This document shows, piece after piece, positions 46,821 through 58,427 of a stretch of 64,000 nucleotides of DNA. The position numbers and the translations under genes are program-made. This stretch comes from Gracilibacillus halotolerans (GTDB lineage Bacteria > Bacillota > Bacilli > Bacillales > Amphibacillaceae), in the NCBI RefSeq assembly GCF_014206945.1, contig NZ_JACHON010000001.1, positions 183,529 to 247,528 on the forward strand, written 5' to 3'. Position 1 is the first letter of the stretch; each line of letters starts with the position of its first letter. The notes under the pieces were generated by a model. The model did no database searches. It saw only the letters and a program-made list of their open reading frames with translations, and was not told the DNA's origin.

Positions 46821-48518
46821 TTGAGACATAGTCAAACAATGATTCCAACATTAAAAGAAATACCGTCTGATGCAGAGATTAAGAGTCATCAGTTGCTTCT
46901 TAGAGCAGGTTATATGAGACAGATAGCTTCCGGCGTATATAGTTACCTACCATTAGGTAATAAAGTGATAAAAAAGGTTGAAGCGATTGTAAGAGATGAA
47001 ATGGAGAAAGCAGGATTTTTTGAGATGCTAATGCCAGCACTTCAACCATCTGAACTTTGGAAAGATACGGGAAGATGGTATACGTATGGTTCAGAACTTA
47101 TGAGACTGAACGACAGACATGACCGTGAATTTGCGCTAGGAGCGACACATGAAGAGATTATTACTAGCATTGTCCGCGATGAAGTAAAGTCATATAAGAA
47201 ATTGCCATTAAACGTTTATCAAATCCAGACTAAGTTTAGAGATGAGAAGAGACCACGGTTTGGTCTACTACGCGGTCGAGAATTTATTATGAAGGATGCC
47301 TATTCGTTCCACACATCTAAAGAGAGCCTTGACGAAGTATATGATAGAGTATTCCAAGCATATACAAATATCTTTAGTCGATTAGGTCTTAATTTCCGTG
47401 CTGTTATCGCAGACTCTGGAGCTATGGGAGGAAAAGATACGCACGAATTCATGGCTCTTTCCGATATAGGTGAAGATACGATTGCTTATTCTGATCGCTC
47501 CAATTTTGCTGCAAATATCGAAATGGCGCCCGTATCTGTAACATACGAAAAATCAGACGAAGAAATACAAGAAAGAGAAGAAGTTGATACTCCAGGGCAA
47601 AAAACAATGGAGGAAGTTGCAAACTTTCTTTCACTTCCTATTGAAAAAGGAATAAAGTCTTTATTATTTAAAATAGACGATGCTTATGTACTCGTATTAT
47701 GTCGTGGAGACCATGAAATAAATGATATTAAATTAAAAAATATATACCAAGCTTCAGAGGTAGAGCTAGCTACGCCAGAAGAAGCAAAGGAACATTTAGG
47801 CGCAGACTTTGGATCATTAGGTCCGGTAGGTGTAGAGAATATCGAAATAATTGCAGATACAGCTGTGCAAGCAATGGTGAACAGCTATTGTGGCGCTAAT
47901 GAAAATGACAAGCATTATATTAATGTGAATCCGGATCGAGATTTTAAAGTGTCACAATATGCAGATGTCCGTTTTATTCAAGAAGGTGACCCATCACCAG
48001 ATGGACAAGGTACGATTAAATTTGCACAGGGTATTGAAGTAGGTCATGTGTTTAAATTAGGCAAGCTTTACGCAGAAAAATTAGGTGCATCCTATTTAGA
48101 TGAGCAGGGAAAACAGCAAACAATGACAATGGGTTGTTATGGGATTGGGGTATCTCGTGTAGTTGCTGCTATTGTTGAGCAATTTCATGATGATAAAGGT
48201 ATCCAATGGCCGAAATCTGTAACACCGTTCGATGTTCACTTAGTGGCGATAAATCCTAAGAAAGAGGACCAAGCCGAATTAGCGGAACAGTTATACAATC
48301 AACTCTCAGACCAAGGATATGAAGTATTGTATGATGATCGTACCGAAAGACCAGGTGTTAAATTTGCAGACAGTGAACTAATTGGATTACCAATACGCAT
48401 AACTGTAGGTAAACGAGCTTCAGAAGGAATTGTAGAATGTAAGCTACGAGAAAACGGTGAACAACTTGAGTTGAACATCACTGATTTAACAGAGTACCTA
48501 GAACGATTTTTTGCCTAG
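46821..48518 (+). CDS. proS: prolyl-tRNA synthetase
   Basis: Class II synthetase of the bacterial type, 565 residues. The start is TTG 46821 (SD CGAGGTG), giving [20 protein letters not shown]. The catalytic core has [37 protein letters not shown] (motif 2) and motif 3 near GCYGIGVSR; the INS editing domain is inserted at about 225-400; an anticodon-binding domain ends the protein. Confidence 0.97.
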   Translation: MRHSQTMIPTLKEIPSDAEIKSHQLLLRAGYMRQIASGVYSYLPLGNKVIKKVEAIVRDEMEKAGFFEMLMPALQPSELWKDTGRWYTYGSELMRLNDRHDREFALGATHEEIITSIVRDEVKSYKKLPLNVYQIQTKFRDEKRPRFGLLRGREFIMKDAYSFHTSKESLDEVYDRVFQAYTNIFSRLGLNFRAVIADSGAMGGKDTHEFMALSDIGEDTIAYSDRSNFAANIEMAPVSVTYEKSDEEIQEREEVDTPGQKTMEEVANFLSLPIEKGIKSLLFKIDDAYVLVLCRGDHEINDIKLKNIYQASEVELATPEEAKEHLGADFGSLGPVGVENIEIIADTAVQAMVNSYCGANENDKHYINVNPDRDFKVSQYADVRFIQEGDPSPDGQGTIKFAQGIEVGHVFKLGKLYAEKLGASYLDEQGKQQTMTMGCYGIGVSRVVAAIVEQFHDDKGIQWPKSVTPFDVHLVAINPKKEDQAELAEQLYNQLSDQGYEVLYDDRTERPGVKFADSELIGLPIRITVGKRASEGIVECKLRENGEQLELNITDLTEYLERFFA

Positions 48519-48539
48519 GTGAAAAACGATGAAAACCGA

Positions 48540-48568
48540 TTCCCTTGTCAGCCAATTAGACAAGGGAA
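48540..48568 (+). terminator. hairpin after proS
   Basis: TTCCCTTGTC (48540-48549) pairs perfectly with GACAAGGGAA (48559-48568); only a mixed TTCCCTTTC follows, so termination strength is uncertain. Confidence 0.6.
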
Positions 48569-48610
48569 TTCCCTTTCTATCAAAATATTGAAGGAAGAGG
48601 AGAACGTATA

Positions 48611-51600
48611 ATGTCTATTACAAAGAAAGAAAAACTCGAATTGCTTCTAAAGCAAATAGAATTACCTGAGTCTGTTCAAAAAATGTATTTTAATGATGCA
48701 ATCTTAGATAAATTAGAAATATACCGTAACGAAGGAAAATGGGTATTTCATATAACCTTACATGAACGACTCCCTGCAGAAATTTATCAGCTGTTCGCTA
48801 TGAAAATAACGAATGCTTTTTCAGCGATTGCTAAAGTTTCATGGCAAATGAATGTCCAAGACTATATTGAGAAGGACGATGAATGGCACGGTTATTGGGA
48901 AATTTTCGTATCAGAACTGAAAATGGAATCACCTAAATTTATGAGTCTCACGAAGGCAGCTTATTTAGATGACGATAATAATATTATGTTAACTGTAGGG
49001 AATGCGATAGAAGCGGAAACATTTTCTAAAGAGCTACAAGGTAAGTATCAAAGCTTTTGTCAGAAAGTAGGCTTACATCCGAAAAAAATTACAATTAACA
49101 TTGAAGAACAACATGAAGAAATTCAAAAATTTGAGCAGATGAAAAAAGAAGAAGATCATCAAAAAGTTCAAGAAGCTTTTAAACAAATGGAAAAACTCCA
49201 AAAAGAGGGTGTTAATACACAAGAACCTCTTCAGATTGGCTATCCGATTAAAGAAGAACCGATAGAAATGCAAATGATCACAGAGGAAGAGCGTAGTATT
49301 GTATTTCAAGGTTATGTTTTTGATGCGGAAATTAGAGAGCTTCGTTCAGGAAGACAATTGTTAATATTCAAAATTACAGATTATACAGATTCCTTTCTTA
49401 TTAAAATTTTCTCCAAAGGGGAACAAGACGAGGAGAAATTTAGTCAGCTGAAGAAAGGCATGTGGGTAAAAGTTAAAGGTACGATACAAACCGACAATTT
49501 CAGTAATGAATTAACGATGATGGCAAGAGATATTCAAGAAGTGCCATCTACTTTCCGTGAGGATATTGGTGCCGATGGAGAAAAGCGTGTAGAGCTTCAT
49601 ACCCATACGCTAATGAGCCAAATGGATTCTGTTGTTTCTGCTTCAAAATTAATCGAGCAAGCGGTAGCTTGGGGACATAAAGCAATAGCGATAACGGATC
49701 ATGCCGTTGCTCAAGCCTTTCCAGAAGCGTATTCTGCTGCGAAGAAACATGGAATTAAAGTTATTTATGGTGTTGAAATTAACTTAGTAGATGATGGGGT
49801 ACCTATTGCGTATAACGAAATCGATCGTAGTTTGAAAGATGCAACCTATGTGGTCTTTGATGTGGAAACTACAGGTTTATCTGCTATTTACGACACGATT
49901 ATCGAACTAGCAGCTGTCAAAATTAAAGACGGTGAAATTATTGATAGGTTCGAATCATTCGCCAACCCACATCACCCATTATCAGAAACAACGATTAACT
50001 TAACAGGTATAACGGATGATATGGTAGAAAATGCCCCTGAAGTGGAAGAAGTTTTAAGAGATTTTCATGAGTGGATGGCAGATGATATTCTCGTAGCGCA
50101 TAATGCTGAATTTGATATGGGCTTTATCAATACAGGATTTAAAAAAATCGGTTTATCTGAAGCTAAGAACCCCGTAATAGATACATTAGAGTTAGCAAGA
50201 TTCTTACTTCCAGAATTAAAGAACCATCGATTGAACACATTATGTAAAAGACTTGATATCGAACTCACCCAGCACCACCGAGCTATTTATGATGCTGAAG
50301 CGACAGGCTATTTATTATGGAAATTGATGAATATGGCGTATGAACGTGGTATCAACAACCATGTAGAATTAAATGAACATGCTGGTGAAAAGAATGCCTA
50401 TCAGAGATCTAGACCATATCATGCTACGTTACTAGCAGTAAACGATATAGGAATTAAGAATATTTATAAGCTTATCTCTATGTCGCACATCGATTATTTT
50501 TACCGAGTTCCCAGGGTGCCGAGATCTAAATTAAAGCAATATCGAGAAGGTATTCTTGTAGGTACAGCTTGTGATAAAGGTGAAGTTTTTGAAACGATGA
50601 TGCAAAAATCTAAAGAGCAAGCGGAAGAAAAAGCACGTTTCTATGACTATATAGAAGTACAGCCACCTGAAAATTATGTTCATTTAATGGATAGAGAACT
50701 TGTTCAGAATGAGGCACAACTATATGAAATTATACGAAATCTAGTCGAGCTGGCTGATAAATTGGGCAAACCATGTGTAGCAACTGGCAATGTGCATCAC
50801 CTAGAACGAACGGATATCATCTATCGAAAAATCTTGATTAATTCTCAAAATGCAAATCCGTTAAGTCGCCAAACATTACCTAATACGTTTTTCCATACAA
50901 CAAACGATATGCTAGAGAAATTTCACTTTTTAGGTAAAGAAAAAGCGAGAGAAATTGTAATCGCAAATACGAACCAATTAGCAGATCAAATTGAAGAGGT
51001 AAAGCCTGTTAAGGAAGACCTCTATACACCTACTATTGATGGAGCTGAACAGGAGATTAGAGATTTAAGCTATCAATTTGCTCAATCAGTATACGGGGAA
51101 GAGTTACCTCAACTTGTGGAAGAACGTATGGAGAAAGAACTAAAAAGTATTATTGGTCATGGGTTTGCAGTTATTTATTTAATATCGCAAAAGTTAGTTA
51201 AGAAATCGTTAGATGACGGTTACCTAGTTGGATCACGTGGATCTGTTGGTTCTTCTCTAATTGCCACGTTTACGGAAATTACAGAGGTTAACCCACTACC
51301 ACCTCATTATGTTTGTCCGAATTGTAAACATAGTGAGTTTTTCAATGATGGATCTGTAGGTAGTGGTTTTGATTTACCAGATAAAGATTGTCCGAAATGT
51401 CAGACCGCTTATAAAAAGGATGGTCAGGATATTCCTTTTGAAACATTCCTCGGATTTAAAGGGGACAAGGTGCCGGATATTGATCTTAACTTTTCTGGAG
51501 AGTATCAGCCACGCGCGCATAACTACACGAAGGTTCTATTTGGAGAAGATAAAGTATTCCGTGCAGGAACAATAGGTACAGTAGCAGAAAAGACAGCTTA

Positions 51601-52894
51601 TGGTTATGTTAAAGGATATGCAGGAGACAATAATTTAACCTTAAAACAAGCTGAAGTGGACCGACTAGTCCAAGGTTGTACCGGTGCTAAAAGAACAACT
51701 GGTCAGCATCCTGGAGGTATTATCGTCGTACCTGAAGATAAGGAAATATATGATTTTACGCCAATTCAGTACCCTGCAGATGACAGAAATTCTGAATGGC
51801 TTACAACTCATTTTGATTTCCATTCAATTGATGAAAACTTATTAAAACTAGATATACTTGGACATGATGATCCGACCGTAATCCGAATGCTTCAAGACTT
51901 AAGCGGAATTGATCCACAAACAATTCCAACAGATGACGAGGAAGTAATGAAGATTTTCTCTAGTCCAGAAGTTCTTGGAGTAACCTCAGAACAAATCATG
52001 TGTAAAACAGGGACATTAGGGGTGCCGGAATTCGGAACTCGTTTCGTTCGTCAAATGTTAGAGGATACGAAACCAAAAACGTTCGCTGAACTTGTGATCA
52101 TTTCTGGGCTTAGCCACGGAACGGATGTATGGTTGGGGAACGCTCAAGAACTAATTAATGACGGAATATGTAAGTTACCAGACGTAATTGGTTGTCGTGA
52201 TGATATTATGGTTTACCTAATGCATCAGGGCTTAGAAGCTTCGCTTGCATTTAAAATTATGGAATCCGTCCGTAAAGGTAAAGGACTTCAACCAGAATGG
52301 GAAGAAGAAATGAAAAAGAACGGTGTACCAAATTGGTATATTGAATCATGTAAAAAAATTAAGTACATGTTCCCGAAAGCACACGCGGCTGCGTATGTTT
52401 TGATGGCAATTCGTATTGCTTACTTTAAAGTCCATCATCCCATATTTTTCTATGCGGCATACTTTTCTGTAAGAGCTGACGATTTTGAGTTAGATACAAT
52501 GGTTAAAGGTTCAGATGCTATTCGAAATAGAATTAAAGAAATAAACGAAAAAGGTAACGATGCTTCACCAAAGGAAAAAAACTTACTAACCGTTTTAGAG
52601 CTTTCTTTAGAAATGAACGAACGTGGCTTTAAATTTCAAAAAGTAGATTTATATCGATCATCCGCTACTGATTTTATAGTGGACGGTGATTCGTTAATTC
52701 CACCTTTTAATGCTATCGATGGTTTAGGAACCAATGCTGCATTAAATATCGTAAAGGCTAGAGAAGAAGGTGAGTTTCTTTCCAAGCAAGATTTAAGAGA
52801 ACGTAGTAGAATTTCCAAGACTGTCCTAGAATATTTAGATGGACATGGTAGTCTAGAGGGCATGGAAGAGGAGAATCAACTATCTCTTTTCTAA
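48611..52894 (+). CDS. polC: DNA polymerase III PolC (alpha subunit with 3'-5' exonuclease)
   Basis: Main replicative polymerase of low-GC Gram-positives, 1427 residues. In order: an N-terminal domain and OB fold (to about 320), PHP domain ([11 protein letters not shown] near 329), DEDDh exonuclease inserted in PHP (Asp417 and Glu419 in FDVETTGL), PHP remainder, the polymerase region with a four-cysteine zinc site (CPNC ... CPKC, about 903-935), and the catalytic PDIDLNFS (about 954-961), then fingers and a helix-hairpin-helix C-terminus ending in a QLSLF clamp-binding motif. SD GGAAGAGGAG is close to ATG 48611. Confidence 0.98.
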   Translation: MSITKKEKLELLLKQIELPESVQKMYFNDAILDKLEIYRNEGKWVFHITLHERLPAEIYQLFAMKITNAFSAIAKVSWQMNVQDYIEKDDEWHGYWEIFVSELKMESPKFMSLTKAAYLDDDNNIMLTVGNAIEAETFSKELQGKYQSFCQKVGLHPKKITINIEEQHEEIQKFEQMKKEEDHQKVQEAFKQMEKLQKEGVNTQEPLQIGYPIKEEPIEMQMITEEERSIVFQGYVFDAEIRELRSGRQLLIFKITDYTDSFLIKIFSKGEQDEEKFSQLKKGMWVKVKGTIQTDNFSNELTMMARDIQEVPSTFREDIGADGEKRVELHTHTLMSQMDSVVSASKLIEQAVAWGHKAIAITDHAVAQAFPEAYSAAKKHGIKVIYGVEINLVDDGVPIAYNEIDRSLKDATYVVFDVETTGLSAIYDTIIELAAVKIKDGEIIDRFESFANPHHPLSETTINLTGITDDMVENAPEVEEVLRDFHEWMADDILVAHNAEFDMGFINTGFKKIGLSEAKNPVIDTLELARFLLPELKNHRLNTLCKRLDIELTQHHRAIYDAEATGYLLWKLMNMAYERGINNHVELNEHAGEKNAYQRSRPYHATLLAVNDIGIKNIYKLISMSHIDYFYRVPRVPRSKLKQYREGILVGTACDKGEVFETMMQKSKEQAEEKARFYDYIEVQPPENYVHLMDRELVQNEAQLYEIIRNLVELADKLGKPCVATGNVHHLERTDIIYRKILINSQNANPLSRQTLPNTFFHTTNDMLEKFHFLGKEKAREIVIANTNQLADQIEEVKPVKEDLYTPTIDGAEQEIRDLSYQFAQSVYGEELPQLVEERMEKELKSIIGHGFAVIYLISQKLVKKSLDDGYLVGSRGSVGSSLIATFTEITEVNPLPPHYVCPNCKHSEFFNDGSVGSGFDLPDKDCPKCQTAYKKDGQDIPFETFLGFKGDKVPDIDLNFSGEYQPRAHNYTKVLFGEDKVFRAGTIGTVAEKTAYGYVKGYAGDNNLTLKQAEVDRLVQGCTGAKRTTGQHPGGIIVVPEDKEIYDFTPIQYPADDRNSEWLTTHFDFHSIDENLLKLDILGHDDPTVIRMLQDLSGIDPQTIPTDDEEVMKIFSSPEVLGVTSEQIMCKTGTLGVPEFGTRFVRQMLEDTKPKTFAELVIISGLSHGTDVWLGNAQELINDGICKLPDVIGCRDDIMVYLMHQGLEASLAFKIMESVRKGKGLQPEWEEEMKKNGVPNWYIESCKKIKYMFPKAHAAAYVLMAIRIAYFKVHHPIFFYAAYFSVRADDFELDTMVKGSDAIRNRIKEINEKGNDASPKEKNLLTVLELSLEMNERGFKFQKVDLYRSSATDFIVDGDSLIPPFNAIDGLGTNAALNIVKAREEGEFLSKQDLRERSRISKTVLEYLDGHGSLEGMEEENQLSLF

Positions 52895-52980
52895 GTTAAT
52901 TATGCACCGTAACAAGGGAAATAGTTGCATTTTTTTCCTAGTCATGCTATATTCTATTAAGAATGTTATGGATGCGGTTG

Positions 52981-53010
52981 AAAGAGTGGGGAATACCCAC
53001 TCTTTCTTCT
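52981..53010 (+). terminator. terminator 1 after polC
   Basis: AAAGAGTGGG (52981-52990) pairs with CCCACTCTTT (52996-53005); the tail is CTTCTTG. Confidence 0.8.
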
Positions 53011-53037
53011 TGCTTTATTTAAATGCGAGCACAGTGT

Positions 53038-53066
53038 ATCCCTTGCCTTTTTGGCAAGGGATTTAT
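53038..53066 (+). terminator. terminator 2 after polC
   Basis: ATCCCTTGCC (53038-53047), a five-T loop and GGCAAGGGAT (53053-53062). It is a second perfect 10-bp stem about 30 bases past the first; the downstream T run is short. Confidence 0.65.
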
Positions 53067-53269
53067 CATAGTAACTACTTTCGACAAATTATGAGTATCA
53101 TTCCTATTTAATGGGAAAGATAACATAAAAGAATTGGAAAAAATGCCAGCAGGATTCATTATGTTTTCTACATGTACTTAAATCTAAGCTGGTCCTTAAA
53201 CAGTAGACTATCTCGTGTTAACAAAAGTGATTATTCATATTGTTTGATTTGAAAGATAGGAGGTTCTTT

Positions 53270-53740
53270 ATGTCAAAAATTACGAAACATACAGAAGAAC
53301 TAGTTACACCCATCCTAACGAAAATGGATTTAGAACTTGTTGATATTGTTTTTGAGAAAGAGGGAGCAAACTCCTTTCTTCGTGTTTATATTGACAAGGC
53401 TGGTGGTGTAGACATTGAAGAATGTAGTAAAGTTTCTGAACAATTATCTGAAAAATTAGATGAAGCTGACCCAATTACTGAAGCATATTTCTTAGAAGTT
53501 TCTTCACCAGGAGTAGAGAGACCTTTGAAAAAGAAAGAAGATTTCCAGGCACATGTAGGTTCATATGTCTATATTAAATCATTTGAACCAATTAGTGGAG
53601 AGAAGGAATTTACTGGAACGATAAAAGAGTTTGAAAACGACACTATTTATTTAACCTACAAGGATAAGACAAAAGAAAAGGAAGTTGAAATACCTTTTGC
53701 TAAAGTCGCGAAAGCGCATCTAGCCGTAACGTTTGATTGA
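53270..53740 (+). CDS. rimP: ribosome maturation factor RimP
   Basis: Needed for 30S assembly. ATG 53270, six bases behind AGGAGG, gives 156 residues; the frame extends upstream to 53240 without a better signal. N-terminal domain: TELVTPILTKMDLELVDIVFEKEGANSFLRVYID; the motif VSSPGVERPLKKKEDF follows, and an Sm-like C-terminal domain ends the protein. It is first in the nusA-infB operon and abuts nusA. Confidence 0.95.
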   Translation: MSKITKHTEELVTPILTKMDLELVDIVFEKEGANSFLRVYIDKAGGVDIEECSKVSEQLSEKLDEADPITEAYFLEVSSPGVERPLKKKEDFQAHVGSYVYIKSFEPISGEKEFTGTIKEFENDTIYLTYKDKTKEKEVEIPFAKVAKAHLAVTFD

Positions 53741-53754
53741 AGGGGGAAAAACTG

Positions 53755-54897
53755 TTGAGCAAAGAATTGTTTCAGGCGATGGATTATTTGGAAAAGGAAA
53801 AAGGTATTGATAAAGAAATACTTATAGAAGCTTTGGAAGCAGCGCTGATTTCGGCTTATAAAAAGAATTTTAAATCTGCTGCGAACGTTCGTGTTGACTT
53901 AAACGAAGAAAGTGGATCTATGCGAGTCTTCTCTCAAAAGAAAGTAGTAGAAGAAGTAGAAGATTCTCAACAACACATTTCCTTAGAAGATGCTAGGAAA
54001 TTATCACAGTCTTACGAGATTGATGATGTTGTGGAAGAAGAAGTAACCCCAAGGGATTTTGGTAGAATTGCAGCTCAAGCAGCTAAGCAAGTAGTTACGC
54101 AACGTGTGCGCGAGGCGGAACGTAGTATTATATATAATGAATATGTAGATCGTGAAGAAGATATTATGAATGGTACGATTCAGCGAATGGATAATCGTTT
54201 CGTATACATTAACTTAGGTAAAATAGAGGCAAAGCTACCTCAGACTGAGATTATGCCAACAGAACAATATGAAGTTCACGATAGGCTAAAGGTCTACGTT
54301 ACTAAAGTAGAGAATACAAGCAAAGGACCTAATGTCTTTGTCTCCAGAACTCATCCAGGATTATTAAAACGATTATTCGAAATGGAAGTTCCTGAAATTT
54401 ATGATGGGACAGTTGAAGTGAAATCCGTCGCAAGGGAAGCTGGAGATCGTTCTAAAATATCTGTTTATGCGAGAGACGAAGAAGTAGATCCGGTAGGCTC
54501 ATGTGTAGGGCAAAAAGGCCAAAGAGTTCAAGCAATTGTAGACGAATTAAAAGGCGAAAAAATTGATATTGTGGAATGGTCAGAAGATCCGGTTGTTTAT
54601 GTATCCAATGCTTTAAGCCCATCTAAGGTCGTGAAAGTTCTAGTACACGAAGAGGATAAAGCGACAACGGTTATTGTTCCGGATTATCAACTTTCATTAG
54701 CGATTGGAAAACGTGGCCAAAATGCTAGACTTGCAGCGAAACTGACAGGATGGAAAATAGACATCAAAAGTGAAACAGAAGCAATGGAAGAAGGTCTACT
54801 ATCGGATACGGATGAAAAAGAAGGACGATTAGAAATCGAAGAAAATTTGGACTATGATTCGTCTTACGAAGAAATGGATGAGGATCTATTTAAGTAG
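53755..54897 (+). CDS. nusA: transcription termination/antitermination factor NusA
   Basis: RNA-polymerase-associated factor for pausing and termination. TTG 53755 with SD AAGGGGG gives 380 residues starting MSKELFQAMDYLEKEKGIDKE. Domains in order: NusA-N (to about 125), S1 (GTIQRMDNRFVYINLG, about 135-200), KH1 (about 230, EVDPVGSCVGQKGQRVQ) and KH2 (LSLAIGKRGQNARLAAKLTGW), then an acidic tail. The TTG at 53737 precedes the SD and is unlikely. Confidence 0.96.
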   Translation: MSKELFQAMDYLEKEKGIDKEILIEALEAALISAYKKNFKSAANVRVDLNEESGSMRVFSQKKVVEEVEDSQQHISLEDARKLSQSYEIDDVVEEEVTPRDFGRIAAQAAKQVVTQRVREAERSIIYNEYVDREEDIMNGTIQRMDNRFVYINLGKIEAKLPQTEIMPTEQYEVHDRLKVYVTKVENTSKGPNVFVSRTHPGLLKRLFEMEVPEIYDGTVEVKSVAREAGDRSKISVYARDEEVDPVGSCVGQKGQRVQAIVDELKGEKIDIVEWSEDPVVYVSNALSPSKVVKVLVHEEDKATTVIVPDYQLSLAIGKRGQNARLAAKLTGWKIDIKSETEAMEEGLLSDTDEKEGRLEIEENLDYDSSYEEMDEDLFK

Positions 54898-54913
54898 GGG
54901 GAGGTTGTGTCAT

Positions 54914-55183
54914 ATGCCAAAACAAAGAAAAGTGCCTTTAAGAAAATGTATTGTAACGGAAGAAATGTTTCCAAAAAAGCAATTAATTAGGGTTGTGAAA
55001 ACAAAAGAAGGAGAAGTTTTTGCAGACCCGACAGGTAAGAAAAATGGCCGTGGTGCTTATTTATCCAAAGATTTGGAAGTCATAAATAAAGCACAACAAA
55101 CGAATATTTTAGAAAGACACTTAGATATAAAAATAGAAGATCATGTATATGATGAGCTTCGAACTTTAGTTGGTGACCAATAA
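54914..55183 (+). CDS. rnpM: RnpM (YlxR), RNase P-binding protein
   Basis: An 89-residue YlxR-family protein: PLRKCIVTEEMFPKKQLIRVVK, then GRGAYLSKD, the family motif. B. subtilis YlxR has been reported to bind RNase P RNA and was renamed RnpM. ATG 54914 has GGGGGAGG nine bases upstream. It lies between nusA and ylxQ, as in most Firmicutes; its stop overlaps the ylxQ start by one base. Confidence 0.92.
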   Translation: MPKQRKVPLRKCIVTEEMFPKKQLIRVVKTKEGEVFADPTGKKNGRGAYLSKDLEVINKAQQTNILERHLDIKIEDHVYDELRTLVGDQ

Positions 55184-55497
55184 TGACAGGAAGCTATCTA
55201 AATTTATTAGGCCTTGCTAATCGTGCGGGAAAGTGTGTATTTGGAGAGGAACAAATCATTAAAGATATTCAACATGGCCAATCCAAACTTGTCATACTTG
55301 CTAAGGATATTGGTCCACAAACAAAGAAAAAGTTAACGGATAAATGTAAATATTATCAGATTCCATATGTGTTTGCTGATGACCGTGATACGTTGTCACA
55401 TGCTGTGGGAAAATCAAGTCGTGTTGCAATTTCGATTCAAGACAGCGGTTTTGCTAAGAAATTAAATGCACTACTTGGAGAAACTAATCGGGGGTGA
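55183..55497 (+). CDS. ylxQ: YlxQ, L7Ae-family RNA-binding protein
   Basis: A 104-residue homologue of L7Ae/L30e that binds K-turn RNA. The block [26 protein letters not shown] is diagnostic, with [15 protein letters not shown] following. It starts in a TAATG overlap with rnpM. The partner RNA in bacilli is unknown to me. Confidence 0.93.
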   Translation: MTGSYLNLLGLANRAGKCVFGEEQIIKDIQHGQSKLVILAKDIGPQTKKKLTDKCKYYQIPYVFADDRDTLSHAVGKSSRVAISIQDSGFAKKLNALLGETNRG

Positions 55498-55501
55498 ACG
55501 T

Positions 55502-57595
55502 ATGTCAAAAATACGAGTATATGAATACGCCAAAGAAGTTAACAAAACAAGTAAAGAAATCGTAACAAAATTACAAGAATTAAATATTCCAGTGAAAAAT
55601 CACATGTCCGTTATATCTGCAGATACGATCAGTAAGTTGGATGGGGTTTACAAACCAGAAACAAAAAAAGAAAACAAGCCAACACCTGCAAAAAAACAAA
55701 ATCAGAATACGAATCAGCAAAGAAATAATCAATCAAGTAATCACAGAAATAACCAACATAAGTCAAAACAAAAGAATCGAACGGATAATCATAAAAAATC
55801 TAAGCAACATAATAAAGAAGAGAAGAAAGCAATTGTTCCTTCTATTCCAGCAAAGATAACGTACTCTGGTACGTTAACTGTAGGTCAACTAGCCGAGAAG
55901 CTTAGATTAGAAACGACTGAAATTATTAAAAAATTAATGGCTCTTGGAGTTATGGCAACTAAAAATGAGACATTAGAAGACGATACGATTGAACTAATTT
56001 GTTCTGATTATAATGTGGAAGTGGAAATTGAAATAGAAGTAGATGAAGCGGATTTAAGCGCATATATTGAAGAAGATGATGAAGAAAAGCTTCAAGAGAG
56101 ACCACCTGTAGTTACTATTATGGGACACGTTGACCATGGGAAAACAACATTGCTAGACTCTATTCGTCAATCCAAGGTAACCGATGTAGAGGCTGGTGGA
56201 ATTACTCAGCATATTGGTGCCTATCAAGTAGAAACGAATGATAAGAAGATTACTTTCTTAGATACACCAGGTCACGCGGCGTTTACTAGTATGCGTTCAA
56301 GAGGTGCGCAAATCACTGATATTGCAATCCTTGTAGTAGCAGCAGATGATGGTGTGATGCCACAAACAGTAGAAGCTATTAACCATGCTAAAGCAGCTGA
56401 AGTTCCAATTATTGTTGCTGTAAACAAAATTGATAAAGAAGCAGCTAATCCAGACCGTGTTATGCAAGAATTAACTGAATATGAGCTTATTCCAGAAGAC
56501 TGGGGTGGCGATACGATTTTTGTACCTTTATCAGCGTTAAAAGGTGAAGGAATTGACGATCTTTTAGAGATGATTCTCCTTGTCGCAGAAGTAGAGGAGT
56601 TAAAAGCAAATCCAAATCGACGTGCAAATGGTACGGTTATTGATGCTCAGTTAGACAAAGGACGCGGTTCTGTAACGTCCCTACTCGTACAAAATGGTAC
56701 ATTGAAAATCGGAGATCCGATTGTAGTAGGTAATACGTTCGGTCGTGTACGAGCTATGGTTAATGATACAGGACAACGTATTGACTCAGCTGGACCATGT
56801 ACACCAGTGGAAATTACAGGGTTGAATGACGTTCCTTCAGCTGGAGATCAATTTGTCGTATTCTCCGATGAAAAGAAGGCGCGTCAAATTGGTGAAATGC
56901 GCGAGCAAAGAGAGATTGAGGTAAAGCGTGGAGATCAATCACGTGTAAGCCTTGATGACTTATTTGACCAAATTAAACAAGGTGAAATTAAGGATATTAA
57001 TGTAATTATTAAAGCAGATGTACAAGGATCTGTTGAGGCACTAGCGGCTTCTCTTAAGAAAATAGATGTAGAAGGTGTCAAAATCAATATTATTCATACT
57101 GGTGTTGGAGCAATTAAAGAATCAGATATCATTCTTGCATCTGCCTCTAACGCAATTGTCATTGGGTATAATGTGAGACCTGACGCAAATGCCAAAAAGG
57201 TTGCAGAATCTGAAAAAGTAGATATCCGTTTACACCGAATCATTTATAAGGCAATCGAAGAAATGGAAGCAGCGATGAAAGGTATGCTGGATCCAGAGTA
57301 TGAAGAAAAAGTTATTGGTCAAGTGGAAGTAAGGGAAATATTTAAAGTTTCTAAAATTGGTACAATTGCTGGTTCTTATGTAACAGATGGTAAAATTACA
57401 CGAGATTCAGGAATTCGACTTATCCGTGATGGTGTTGTTATTTATGAAGGAGAACTTGATACGTTGAGACGTTTTAAGGATGATGTAAAAGAAGTAGCAC
57501 AGAACTATGAATGTGGTATTACTATTAAAAACTACAACGATATTAAGGAAGGCGACATAATCGAAGCCTATATTATGGAGGAAATTAAAGCATAA
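55502..57595 (+). CDS. infB: translation initiation factor IF-2
   Basis: GTPase that brings initiator tRNA to the 30S subunit. ATG 55502, behind GGGGGTG, gives 697 residues. A short N-terminal helical domain ([18 protein letters not shown]), then a Lys/Asn/Gln-rich disordered stretch (about 60-120), IF2-N, and the G domain with GHVDHGKT (208-215), DTPGH and NKID; domains II, III and IV follow, ending [10 protein letters not shown]. The upstream frame to 55466 lies in ylxQ. Confidence 0.97.
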   Translation: MSKIRVYEYAKEVNKTSKEIVTKLQELNIPVKNHMSVISADTISKLDGVYKPETKKENKPTPAKKQNQNTNQQRNNQSSNHRNNQHKSKQKNRTDNHKKSKQHNKEEKKAIVPSIPAKITYSGTLTVGQLAEKLRLETTEIIKKLMALGVMATKNETLEDDTIELICSDYNVEVEIEIEVDEADLSAYIEEDDEEKLQERPPVVTIMGHVDHGKTTLLDSIRQSKVTDVEAGGITQHIGAYQVETNDKKITFLDTPGHAAFTSMRSRGAQITDIAILVVAADDGVMPQTVEAINHAKAAEVPIIVAVNKIDKEAANPDRVMQELTEYELIPEDWGGDTIFVPLSALKGEGIDDLLEMILLVAEVEELKANPNRRANGTVIDAQLDKGRGSVTSLLVQNGTLKIGDPIVVGNTFGRVRAMVNDTGQRIDSAGPCTPVEITGLNDVPSAGDQFVVFSDEKKARQIGEMREQREIEVKRGDQSRVSLDDLFDQIKQGEIKDINVIIKADVQGSVEALAASLKKIDVEGVKINIIHTGVGAIKESDIILASASNAIVIGYNVRPDANAKKVAESEKVDIRLHRIIYKAIEEMEAAMKGMLDPEYEEKVIGQVEVREIFKVSKIGTIAGSYVTDGKITRDSGIRLIRDGVVIYEGELDTLRRFKDDVKEVAQNYECGITIKNYNDIKEGDIIEAYIMEEIKA

Positions 57596-57873
57596 TGATT
57601 ATTTATGCGGAGATTGAAATCTTTCTCTATGATTGTCACTCCCTAAAGGACAAAAGATCGGTTTTAGCCAGATTAAGAAATCAATTAAAGAAGGATTGGA
57701 ACATTGCCTTTGCAGAGATTGATTATCAAGATTTGTGGCAACGGTCAAAAATTGGGATTGTAACCATATCTCAATCTTTAGAAATAAGTCGAAAAGTAAT
57801 CGACCAAATTATTGAACGAATCGACACGTTTACAGAAGTAGAACGAACGCTTACACATATAGAGGAACGATGA
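57595..57873 (+). CDS. ylxP: YlxP, DUF503 family protein
   Basis: A 92-residue protein with the DUF503 pattern: YAEIEIFLYDCHSLKDKRSV at the start and a C-terminal IIERIDTFTEVERTLTHIEE. It is found between infB and rbfA throughout Firmicutes; a role in ribosome assembly has been suggested from context only. ATG 57595 overlaps the infB stop by one base. Confidence 0.92.
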   Translation: MIIYAEIEIFLYDCHSLKDKRSVLARLRNQLKKDWNIAFAEIDYQDLWQRSKIGIVTISQSLEISRKVIDQIIERIDTFTEVERTLTHIEER

Positions 57874-57908
57874 GCAGCAATCGTTACCTAAATAAGAGGT
57901 GAAGACTG

Positions 57909-58265
57909 TTGAGTCAATTGAGAGCACATCGTGTAGCAGAACAAATGAAAAAAGAGCTTGGCGATATCATCACTCGTAAAATAAAAGATCCACGCGTTGG
58001 ATTTGTTACGATTACGGATGTTGAAGTAACAGGCGATTTACAACAGGCAAAGATATATATTTCAGTGCTCGGAAATGAAGAAGAGCGTCAGGATACACTG
58101 ATTGGTTTAGCGAAAGCAAAGGGATTTATTCGTTCGGAAATTGGCAAGCGAATTAGACTTCGCAAGACACCAGAGCTTTCTTTTGATATGGATGAATCAA
58201 TAGAGCAAGGTAACCGGATCGAAACCCTTCTAAGACAGCTGAATGATAAAACAGATGGCGAATAG
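57909..58265 (+). CDS. rbfA: ribosome-binding factor A
   Basis: 16S rRNA maturation factor. The start is TTG 57909 behind AGAGGTGAAG, giving 118 residues: [40 protein letters not shown] (in two parts) and the [18 protein letters not shown]-terminal motif. It is the last gene of the rimP-nusA-infB operon before a hairpin. Confidence 0.95.
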   Translation: MSQLRAHRVAEQMKKELGDIITRKIKDPRVGFVTITDVEVTGDLQQAKIYISVLGNEEERQDTLIGLAKAKGFIRSEIGKRIRLRKTPELSFDMDESIEQGNRIETLLRQLNDKTDGE

Positions 58266-58269
58266 ATTG

Positions 58270-58304
58270 GAAAACCCTTGTCTTCTTCGGAAACAAGGGT
58301 TTTC
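58270..58304 (+). terminator. terminator after rbfA
   Basis: GAAAACCCTTGT (58270-58281) pairs with ACAAGGGTTTTC (58293-58304). The T residues are within the 3' arm. Confidence 0.8.
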
Positions 58305-58348
58305 TAATAGTATAAGGAAATAGAAAATTCTGATGAAGAGTCTATTTC

Positions 58349-58409
58349 AAGCTCATGCGCTTGTCAGGGATGACCGAGGAGCCTGCGCTTTTCTTAATGT
58401 CTAGCTACG
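58349..58409 (+). repeat. fragment of a dispersed Bacillaceae intergenic repeat
   Basis: The text GCGCTTGTCAGGGATGACCG, then GAGCCTGCGCTTTTCTTAAT and GTCTAGCTACG, resembles from memory the short GC-rich repeats scattered between genes in Bacillus, Geobacillus and relatives (TGTCTAGCTCCAGCGC type). It is more GC-rich than its surroundings. It lies between the rbfA hairpin and truB, with no coding capacity. Confidence 0.5.
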
Positions 58410-58427
58410 TAAAGAGAGGGATTAGTA

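Larger units (their letters stand above)
52895..53269 (+). other. polC-rimP intergenic region
   Basis: These 375 bases contain two strong hairpins in the first half and, near 53081, a weak TCGACA...TATTTA promoter-like pair. The 69-codon open frame that crosses both hairpins is not credible. The promoter of the rimP-nusA-infB operon must lie here, but I cannot place it surely. Confidence 0.6.

Noticed and set aside
51363-51575. 70-codon plus-strand frame inside polC
   Set aside because: Out-of-frame shadow in the zinc-site region; polC itself is uninterrupted, so no frameshift is implied.
52902-53111. 69-codon open frame downstream of polC
   Set aside because: It crosses two strong terminator hairpins, has no SD, and its composition is unlike its neighbours.
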